A stretch of 7,344 nt of DNA. Source: Pseudomonadota bacterium (GTDB lineage: Bacteria; Pseudomonadota; Alphaproteobacteria; Azospirillales; Azospirillaceae). Where the stretch lies: assembly GCA_023416455.1 (NCBI GenBank), contig JAEZHQ010000056.1, forward strand, positions 1 through 7,344, given 5' to 3'. Shown one piece after another: positions 1-4,991 of the stretch (positions are counted from its first letter, which is position 1; every line of letters begins with the position of its first letter). A program made the translations under genes and the position numbers. Below the pieces are notes generated by a model. The model did no database searches. It was not told the DNA's origin and was given only the letters and a program-made list of their open reading frames with translations.

Positions 1-416
1 GCCTCGGCGCCACCGGCTTCATCGACCGCGCGGCGCTGCTGGAGAAGGGGCCGCCGCTCCAGAAGGAGCGCTGGGCCGGCGCCGTCGATTCGGTGGGCAG
101 CCAGACCCTGGTCAACGTCCTGTCGCAGACCGTCTACGGCGGTGCGGTGGCGGCCTGCGGGCTGGCCGGCGGCGCCGACCTGCCGGGCACCGTGCTGCCC
201 CACATCCTGCGCGGCGTCGCCCTGCTCGGCGTCGATTCCGTGATGGCGCCGCAGGCCAAGCGTGCCTCCGCCTGGGCGCGGCTGGCGCGCGACCTGGACC
301 GGGACCGGCTGAAGGGCATGTACGAGGTCCAGCCCTTCGCGGCGCTGCCGGATCTCGCCGGCCGGATCCTCGCGGGCCAGATCCGCGGCCGGGTCGTCAT
401 CGACATCAACGGCTGA
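1..416 (+). CDS. acuI: Acryloyl-CoA reductase (NADPH), AcuI/YhdH family, 3' part only
   Basis: The open frame enters from the left edge (first full codon at position 3) and gives the last 137 residues of a protein that would normally be about 330 residues. It reads like the C-terminal, nucleotide-binding half of the YhdH/AcuI branch of zinc-independent medium-chain dehydrogenases. Recognisable blocks are ERWAGAVDSVGS, YGGAVAACGLAGG and RGVALLGVDSVMAP, and the chain ends in GRVVIDING. The family reduces acryloyl-CoA to propionyl-CoA with NADPH in the cytoplasm, which serves acrylate, DMSP or 3-hydroxypropionate breakdown and detoxifies this reactive thioester. The gene is convergent with the GntR gene and 94 bp from its end, so it is not co-transcribed with the operon to the right. 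Its C-terminal coding end is exactly duplicated after the stop codon. Family assignment is confident; the physiological substrate in this host is not shown. Confidence 0.88.
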   Translation, partial: LGATGFIDRAALLEKGPPLQKERWAGAVDSVGSQTLVNVLSQTVYGGAVAACGLAGGADLPGTVLPHILRGVALLGVDSVMAPQAKRASAWARLARDLDRDRLKGMYEVQPFAALPDLAGRILAGQIRGRVVIDING

Positions 417-431
417 GACATCAACGGCTGA
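402..431. repeat. Exact 15-bp tandem duplication across the acuI stop codon
   Basis: GACATCAACGGCTGA occurs at 402-416 and again, immediately adjacent, at 417-431. The unit is five codons long (Asp-Ile-Asn-Gly-stop), so the second copy keeps the frame and places a second in-frame stop 15 bases after the first. This looks like a slippage or duplication event at the gene end with no effect on the protein. It also gives a tandem stop as backup against readthrough. Confidence 0.9.
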
Positions 432-434
432 GCC

Positions 435-455
435 GCACGGGGGGCGGAGCCGTGC
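435..455. other. Short inverted repeat between convergent genes
   Basis: GCACGG (435-440) and CCGTGC (450-455) are complementary arms of 6 bp around a 9-base G-rich loop. They lie just after the acuI stop and before the end of the convergent GntR gene. It could help end transcription from acuI, but there is no T-run after it, so calling it an intrinsic terminator would overstate the evidence. The rest of the 417-510 gap holds a 12-bp direct repeat and nothing else recognisable. Confidence 0.3.
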
Positions 456-461
456 CGGCGG

Positions 462-497
462 CACCCGGCCGATTGCCCGGCGGATCACCCGGCCGAT
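462..497. repeat. 12-bp direct repeat, 24-bp period
   Basis: CACCCGGCCGAT is found at 462-473 and 486-497. A degenerate partial copy (CCCGGCGGAT) sits between them at about 476-485. It lies in the intergenic space between the convergent acuI and GntR genes. No function can be assigned; in DNA this GC-rich, a short repeat of this kind may be incidental. Confidence 0.5.
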
Positions 498-510
498 CGA
501 TGCGGGCGCA

Positions 511-1269
511 TCAGCCGGTGCGCTCCGCCCTCCGCTCCAGCGCCGCGCGGTAGCGCTCGCGGGTGTAGGCGACGAGGTCCGCCAGCGCCCGTGCGCCCGC
601 CTCGGCGTCGCGCTCCTCCACCGCCCGCAGGATCCGCTCATGGAAGCCGGCCACCGCCTGACGGTCGCGCACCCGGAAGATGATCATGTTGCTGACCGGC
701 TGAAGCGCCTCGACGACGGCGTGCATCAGGAACCCGAGGAGCGCGTTGCCGCCGGCGTCGACCAGCGCCCGGTGGAACCGGACGTCGGAGGCGCAGAACT
801 CCTCGTCGGTCAGGGCGGCGTTCCGCTGCCGTTCCAGCTCGTCCCGCATGATGGCGAGATGCTGGTCCGTGCGGTGCTCCACCGCCAGCCGGCAGCACAC
901 GGCCTCCAGTTCGAGACGGGCGGTGGCCATGTCGTCCAGGCTGATGTCGCCCACCGCGACCATCAGCGTGGTGGCGTTGGCGAGCGACTGCGCGGCCTCC
1001 TCCGGGGCCGGGCTGGCGACGAAGTTCCCGCCGGCCGGGCCGCGCCGCGAGCGGATCAGATGCTGGGCGGCCAGCCGCTTCAGGGCCTCGCGCACGGTCG
1101 GGCGGGAAACCCTGAAGCGCTGCGCAAGCTCCTCCTCGGTCGGCAGGCGCTCGTCCACCTTGAGCCGACCGTCCATGATCGCGGCGCGGATGCTCTCGGC
1201 AATCTGCTTGGCCGCGCTGACCGTTACCACGCTCTCGAATTCCACCGCCATTCCCGTGCCGCTCCGCAT
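511..1269 (-). CDS. GntR-family transcriptional regulator, FadR (FCD) subfamily
   Basis: This 252-residue protein has the usual length and layout of FCD-type GntR repressors. A winged helix-turn-helix spans about residues 18-86, with the hallmark LPTEEELAQRFRVSRPTVREAL at 42-63 and a basic wing RSRRGPAGGNFV at 73-84. An all-helical FCD ligand-binding domain covers about residues 110-245. FCD proteins often hold a metal through one Asp and three His; here D162, H166 (DVRFH) and H210 (FHERIL) fit, but the expected last His position appears to be Asp231. Such regulators usually bind organic acids or acyl-CoAs and repress neighbouring catabolic genes and themselves. The gene is divergent from the transporter operon, and a matching palindrome lies at 1331-1347. 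Two starts are possible: ATG at 1269, or ATG at 1251, which has GGAG 10 bases upstream and gives 246 residues. I kept the longer form. Confidence 0.92.
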   Translation of the reverse strand: MRSGTGMAVEFESVVTVSAAKQIAESIRAAIMDGRLKVDERLPTEEELAQRFRVSRPTVREALKRLAAQHLIRSRRGPAGGNFVASPAPEEAAQSLANATTLMVAVGDISLDDMATARLELEAVCCRLAVEHRTDQHLAIMRDELERQRNAALTDEEFCASDVRFHRALVDAGGNALLGFLMHAVVEALQPVSNMIIFRVRDRQAVAGFHERILRAVEERDAEAGARALADLVAYTRERYRAALERRAERTG

Positions 1270-1314
1270 TCCTGACCCCGCTCAGCGTAGCACGGCGGCG
1301 CTCCGACCGTCTCG

Positions 1315-1344
1315 TTAAAAGTCATGTCATTATTTGTTTGACAA
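1315..1344 (-). promoter_or_regulatory. Weak candidate promoter of the GntR gene
   Basis: On the minus strand the same palindrome reads TTGTCA (1344 down to 1339), a 5/6 match to the -35 consensus. It is followed after 18-19 bases by a T/A-rich stretch (TTTTAAC around 1320-1314) that could serve as a -10. Spacing and -10 match are poor, so this is a suggestion only. It would place both divergent -35 elements in one operator and allow autoregulation. Confidence 0.25.
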
Positions 1345-1347
1345 ATA
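1331..1347. promoter_or_regulatory. Probable operator of the divergent GntR/FCD regulator
   Basis: TATTTGT-TTG-ACAAATA is a perfect palindrome with 7-bp arms and a 3-base centre. It is conspicuous as an AT-rich island in GC-rich DNA. It fits the known FadR-subfamily operator form T-N-G-T-N(0-3)-A-C-N-A, and it lies between the GntR gene and the operon that gene most likely controls. Its distance to the regulator start (about 60-80 bp) and to the substrate-binding-protein start (about 175 bp) suits control of both directions. Binding by this particular regulator is inferred. Confidence 0.8.
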
Positions 1348-1366
1348 GCCGTCGGGACGATGAACT
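1338..1366 (+). promoter_or_regulatory. Candidate sigma-70 promoter of the transporter operon
   Basis: A perfect TTGACA hexamer lies at 1338-1343, inside the right half of the palindrome. With a 17-bp spacer the matching -10 would be TGAACT at 1361-1366, only a 3/6 match to TATAAT, so the -10 is weak or misplaced. If real, transcription would start near 1373 and give a leader of about 150 bases. Repressor bound at 1331-1347 would cover the -35. Confidence 0.4.
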
Positions 1367-1428
1367 GATCCGGCCTGTCGCCCACAATCCGTATAACCAA
1401 ACAATCCGGCAACGCTGTGGGCGGGGCC

Positions 1429-1450
1429 GCGAAGCGCGGGGGCGCTTTGC
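1429..1450 (+). other. Leader hairpin upstream of the substrate-binding protein gene
   Basis: GCGAAGCGC (1429-1437) pairs with GCGCTTTGC (1442-1450): 9 bp including one G-U wobble, closed by a GGGG loop. It sits in the presumed 5' untranslated leader, about 70 bases before the start codon, and has no T-run after it. It could protect the transcript or affect its folding. No known riboswitch fold was recognised in 1348-1520. Confidence 0.4.
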
Positions 1451-1520
1451 GTGCATGACAGCGGGCTTGCCCCGTCCCGCCAGGGCGGTGCAGGCCCACA
1501 GCATGGTGGGAGGAATGCAT

Positions 1521-2753
1521 ATGCGTCTTCTGGCTGTGACCGCCGCGGCGGCCACCCTTGTCAGCCTGTCCCTGCCGAGCGTGGGGCAGGAGCTTCCCGT
1601 GTTCCGGGTGGGCGTCCTCAACGACCAGTCCGGCCTCTACTCCGACATCGCCGGTTTCGGCTCGGTGGAGGCGGCGAAGATGGCCGTGGAGGACTTCAAG
1701 CCCGAGGAGAAGGGGTTCCGGGTCGAGATTCTCGCCGCCGACCATCTGAACAAGACGGACATCGGCTCGAACATCGTGCGCGAGTGGTTCGACCGCGACA
1801 AGGTCGACGTGGTTGCCGACGTCCCCACCTCGTCGATCGCGCTCGCCGTGGCCGACATCGTGAAGGGCAAGGACAAGGTGTTCCTGGTCGCCAGCGCCGG
1901 CATCTCCGACCTGACGGGCAAGAGCTGCTCGCCCAACACCGTCCACTGGACCTACGACACCTGGGCGCTGGCCAACGGCACCGCCAAGGCGGTGATCGGG
2001 ACGGGCGGCGACTCCTGGTACTTCCTGACCGCCGACTACGCCTTCGGCCACTCCCTCGAACGCGACGCGGTCGACATCATCAAGGCCAACGGCGGCAAGG
2101 TCGTGGGCGGTGTCCGCCCGCCCTTCCAGACGCCCGACTTCTCGTCCTTCCTCATCCAGGCGCAGAGCAGCGGCGCCAAGATCATCGCGCTCGCCAATTC
2201 CGGCGGCGACACCATCGCCTCCGTGAAGCAGGCCGCCGAGTTCGGCATCACCAGCGGCGGCCAGAAGCTGGCCGGCCTCCTGGTCTTCCTGACCGACGTG
2301 CATTCCATCGGCCTGGACACCGCCCAGGGGCTGCTGCTGACCGAAGCCTTCTACTGGGATCTGAACGAGGAAACCCGGGCCTGGACCAAGCGCTTCGTGG
2401 GGCGGAACAAGGGCAAGTACCCGACCATGAACCAGGCCGGGACCTACGCCTCGATCACCCATTGGATGAAGGCGGTGGCCGCCATGCCCGACAAGGCGGC
2501 GGCGCGCAGCGGGAAGCGGGTGGTTGACCAGATGAAGGCCCTTCCCACCGAAGACCCGCTGTTCGGCAAGGGCAGCATCCGCGCCGACGGCCGCAAGATC
2601 CACGACATGTACCTCTTCGAAGTCAAGGCGCCCGCCGAGTCCAAGGGTCCCTACGACTACTACAAGCTGGTCAAGACGATCCCCGGGGCCGAGGCCTTCC
2701 GCCCCCTGGGCACGTCCGAGTGCCCCCTGGTCAAGGGCGCGACCGGCAACTGA
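1521..2753 (+). CDS. ABC transporter substrate-binding protein, HAAT (branched-chain amino acid) type
   Basis: The start ATG at 1521 is chosen because GGGAGGA at 1508-1514 sits six bases upstream and the product then opens with a signal peptide (MRLLAVTAAAATLVSLSLPS, residues 1-20). Further upstream in-frame codons would put charged residues before it. The 410-residue protein is a type I periplasmic binding protein of the Peripla_BP_6 / LivJ-like kind. The mature part starts with PVFRVGVLNDQSGLYSD (26-42), followed by the family blocks SPNTVHWTYDTWALANGTAKAV (137-158), FLTADYAFGHSLERD (168-182) and DMYLFEVKAPAESKGPYDYYKLV (362-384). Cys136 and Cys401 are the only cysteines in the mature chain and could form a disulfide. 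Members of this group serve many substrates besides amino acids, including aromatic and other carboxylates. The neighbouring CoA ligase and hydratase favour a carboxylic acid here. The ATPase partner lies after three intervening genes. Confidence 0.9.
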   Translation: MRLLAVTAAAATLVSLSLPSVGQELPVFRVGVLNDQSGLYSDIAGFGSVEAAKMAVEDFKPEEKGFRVEILAADHLNKTDIGSNIVREWFDRDKVDVVADVPTSSIALAVADIVKGKDKVFLVASAGISDLTGKSCSPNTVHWTYDTWALANGTAKAVIGTGGDSWYFLTADYAFGHSLERDAVDIIKANGGKVVGGVRPPFQTPDFSSFLIQAQSSGAKIIALANSGGDTIASVKQAAEFGITSGGQKLAGLLVFLTDVHSIGLDTAQGLLLTEAFYWDLNEETRAWTKRFVGRNKGKYPTMNQAGTYASITHWMKAVAAMPDKAAARSGKRVVDQMKALPTEDPLFGKGSIRADGRKIHDMYLFEVKAPAESKGPYDYYKLVKTIPGAEAFRPLGTSECPLVKGATGN

Positions 2754-2756
2754 TAC

Positions 2757-2781
2757 GGACGGCGCCGCGACGGCGCCGTCC
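2757..2781 (+). terminator. Perfect 11-bp hairpin after the substrate-binding protein gene
   Basis: GGACGGCGCCG (2757-2767) and CGGCGCCGTCC (2771-2781) are perfectly complementary around a CGA loop, three bases after the stop codon. The stem is very stable, but the following bases (CCATCACCC) lack a T-tract. It is therefore either a leaky or factor-assisted terminator or a 3'-end stabiliser. Such a structure after a binding-protein gene typically lets that first gene be expressed above the downstream genes. No separate strong promoter was seen between here and the MFS gene. Confidence 0.65.
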
Positions 2782-2891
2782 CCATCACCCGCTCACATCA
2801 ACGCCGTCGCCTTGATCCGCCGGGTTCCACCGGCAGCGCCCGAGCAAAGCGTGCAGGCGCCGCCGACAGGACAACGAACGAGGACGCTGCC

Positions 2892-4127
2892 ATGGTCGCG
2901 GCCAGCCTGAAATCGACGAAGCGGAGGAGCGGGAAGGCGCTTTCCCTGTCCGTCCTCCTGGTCAGCGAGGTGGCCGCCATGTCGGTCTGGTTCGCCACCA
3001 CGGCGTCCCTGGCGGACATCAAGGCCCACTGGCAGCTCGGCGCCTTCCACGAGGCCCTCCTCACCAGCAGCGTGCAGGCGGGTTTCGTGGCCGGGACGCT
3101 GCTCAGCGCGCTGCTCAGCCTGCCCGACCGGGCGGACCCGCGGCGGCTGTTCTGCCTGTCGGCCCTGGTGGCGGCGGCGGCCAACCTGGCCGTCCTCGCC
3201 TTCGAGCCGACCGATGTCATGATCCCGGTGCTGCGCTTCGTCACCGGGCTGTGCATGGCCGGCGTCTACCCGGTCGGCATGAAGATCGCCGCCACCTGGG
3301 CCGACCGCGACCTCGGGCTGCTGATCGGCCTGCTCATCGCCGCGCTGACGCTTGGGTCGGCCTCGCCGCATCTGCTGGCCGCGCTGGGCGGGGTGGACTG
3401 GCACATCCCCTATCTGGCGGCGTCCGCCGGCGCGCTGGTGGCCGGGCTGCTGATCAACCTGGCCTCCATCGGGCCGAACCTCGCCAAGGCGCCGCCGCTG
3501 CGGCTGGGGAACGCCCTGGAGGCGTGGCGCAACTACCCGCTGCGGCTGGCCAATCTCGGCTATTTCGGCCACATGTGGGAACTCTACGCCATGTGGGCCT
3601 GGCTGGCCGTCTTCCTTCACGAGAGCTTCGCGGTGACCATGGGCGCCGCGGCCGGCGGCCCCGCGAAGCTGGCGACCTTCGTGGTGGTCGGGGCCGGGGC
3701 GGTCGGCGCGCTCGCCGGCGGCTGGTGCGCCGACCGCTGGGGCCGCACCCTCGTCACCTCCGTCGCCATGGCGGTCAGCGGCGGCTGTGCGCTGGTCATC
3801 GGCTTCCTGTTCGGCGGCCCTCCCCTTCTCATCGTCGCCGTGGGCGTGGTGTGGGGGGTGAGCATCATCGCCGACTCCGGCCAGTTCTCCGCCGCCGTCG
3901 CGGAACTCAGCGACCGCTCGCTGATCGGGACGATGCTCACCCTCCAGACCTGCGTCGGATTCCTGCTGACGCTCGTCAGCATCCACCTCATACCCTACGT
4001 CGTCGAACTCGTCGGCTGGCGCTACGCCTTCGCGTCGCTGGCGATCGGGCCGTTCCTCGGCATCCTCGCCATGATGCGCCTGCGGGCGCATCCGGCCGCG
4101 GCCCGCATCGCCGGCGGACGCCGCTGA
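2892..4127 (+). CDS. Major facilitator superfamily (MFS) transporter
   Basis: This 411-residue, strongly hydrophobic protein has about 12 predicted membrane helices and the length of a standard MFS carrier. A basic N-terminus (KSTKRRSGK, 7-15) precedes TM1 (SVLLVSEVAAMSVWFATTA). Motif A-like loops lie at the two symmetric places: LPDRADPRRLF (77-87, between TM2 and TM3) and AGGWCADRWGRTLV (275-288, between TM8 and TM9). The TM4-5 region has RFVTGLCMAGVYPVGMKIAATW (115-136). ATG at 2892 follows GAGGA (2880-2884) with seven bases between. The gene lies 138 bp after the binding-protein gene and 36 bp before the hydratase gene, on the same strand. It would be an inner-membrane secondary carrier, and its position suggests transport of the operon's substrate or export of a product. 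Substrate and direction cannot be inferred; the N-terminal motif A is degenerate relative to sugar or drug carriers. Confidence 0.88.
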   Translation: MVAASLKSTKRRSGKALSLSVLLVSEVAAMSVWFATTASLADIKAHWQLGAFHEALLTSSVQAGFVAGTLLSALLSLPDRADPRRLFCLSALVAAAANLAVLAFEPTDVMIPVLRFVTGLCMAGVYPVGMKIAATWADRDLGLLIGLLIAALTLGSASPHLLAALGGVDWHIPYLAASAGALVAGLLINLASIGPNLAKAPPLRLGNALEAWRNYPLRLANLGYFGHMWELYAMWAWLAVFLHESFAVTMGAAAGGPAKLATFVVVGAGAVGALAGGWCADRWGRTLVTSVAMAVSGGCALVIGFLFGGPPLLIVAVGVVWGVSIIADSGQFSAAVAELSDRSLIGTMLTLQTCVGFLLTLVSIHLIPYVVELVGWRYAFASLAIGPFLGILAMMRLRAHPAAARIAGGRR

Positions 4128-4163
4128 GCCGCCCCCGACCACCGTCGCAACCCAAGGTGCCCC

Positions 4164-4991
4164 ATGACCCACACCACCATTCAGCTAGACAAGCGTGACG
4201 GCGTCGCGTGGCTGGTGCTGAACCGGCCGGAGCGGCTGAACGCCCTCAACCAGACCATGCTCGGCGAGATCAACGAGGCGCTCGACGAGGTCGAGGCCGA
4301 CGACCGGCTGCGCGCGGTCGTGGTGACCGGCGCCGGCTCCGCCTTTTCCTCGGGATTCGACCTCAAGGAACAGATGGAGCGGCGCCCCCAGGGCATCGGC
4401 CAGTGGCGGGGCATCCTGCGCAAGGACTTCGACACGGTGGTGCGGTTCTGGCATTTCCCCAAGCCGACCATCGCCGCGGTCAACGGCCATTGCCTGGCCG
4501 GCGCCTTCGAGCTGGCGCTGGCCTGCGACATGACCATCGCCGCCGACAGCGCGGTCTTCGGCGAACCCGAACTCAAGTTCGGGGCCGGCATCGTCGTCAT
4601 GCTGCTTCCCTGGATGGTCGGGCCGAAGCTGGCCAAGGAGATCATCATGACCGGCGCCGACCGGATACCGGCGGCCAAGGCCCAGGAGATGGGCATCGTG
4701 AACCGGGTGGTCGCCCGCGGCGAACTGGAGGCGGCGGCGATGACGCTGGCCCGCCACGTCGCCGCCGTCGATCCCACGCTCATGCGCCAGACCAAGCGGG
4801 CGCTCAACCGGACCTTCGAGATCATGGGCATGGGCGAGGCTCTGGAAGCCGCCCTGGACATCGACCTCCTGATCGAGGGCGAGGGGTCGCCGGACAAGAT
4901 CCAGTTCATGGAGATCGCCCGCCGCGACGGGCTGCGGGCGGCGCTGGCCTGGCGCGATGCCCGCTTCCCTGCGGAGGGCGGGACGCCATGA
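4164..4991 (+). CDS. Enoyl-CoA hydratase/isomerase (crotonase) family protein
   Basis: The 275-residue length is normal for crotonases. The fold landmarks are LNRPERLNALNQTM (19-32), the first oxyanion-hole region FSSGFDLKEQ (61-70), and PTIAAVNGHCLAGAFELALACD (101-122). By position, Gly113 would be the second oxyanion-hole residue and Glu116 the first catalytic glutamate (rat Glu144). FGEPELKFG (132-140) supplies Glu136 in place of rat Glu164. Both acids are thus present, consistent with hydration of a 2-enoyl-CoA or a related isomerase or hydrolase step. The usual GG-TQRLPR segment after the second glutamate is replaced by hydrophobic GIVVMLLPWMVG (142-153), pointing to a subfamily with a different acyl pocket. 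ATG at 4164 has AAGG six bases upstream. The stop overlaps the next start (ATGA), so expression is probably coupled to the synthetase. The exact reaction is unknown. Confidence 0.9.
   Translation: MTHTTIQLDKRDGVAWLVLNRPERLNALNQTMLGEINEALDEVEADDRLRAVVVTGAGSAFSSGFDLKEQMERRPQGIGQWRGILRKDFDTVVRFWHFPKPTIAAVNGHCLAGAFELALACDMTIAADSAVFGEPELKFGAGIVVMLLPWMVGPKLAKEIIMTGADRIPAAKAQEMGIVNRVVARGELEAAAMTLARHVAAVDPTLMRQTKRALNRTFEIMGMGEALEAALDIDLLIEGEGSPDKIQFMEIARRDGLRAALAWRDARFPAEGGTP

Noticed and set aside
640..1275. Plus-strand open frames opposite the GntR gene
   Set aside because: No domain and atypical composition; the minus frame has a clear winged-helix plus FCD protein.
1392..1397. TATAAC as a -10 element
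   Set aside because: No -35-like hexamer was found at 16-18 bases upstream, and the TTGACA at 1338 is too far away.
1338..1520. N-terminal extension of the substrate-binding protein from TTG at 1338
   Set aside because: It would place the start inside the operator/promoter and put about 60 charged residues before the signal peptide. ATG at 1521 has a good ribosome binding site.
1224..2603. 459-codon minus-strand open frame opposite the substrate-binding protein
   Set aside because: The translation is rich in Gly, Val, His, Asp and Arg with no recognisable domain. It is the expected antisense shadow of a GC-biased gene, and the plus strand carries a clear periplasmic binding protein.
2793..4172. 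459-codon minus-strand open frame opposite the MFS gene
   Set aside because: The product is low-complexity, Gly/Arg/Gln/His-rich and has no domain, while the plus frame has 12 membrane helices and MFS motifs.
4208..4987. Upstream extension of the ligase frame across the hydratase gene
   Set aside because: The frame is open only because of base composition. The translation is Arg/Gly/Pro-rich, and ATG at 4988 with its ribosome binding site and ATGA overlap is the natural start.
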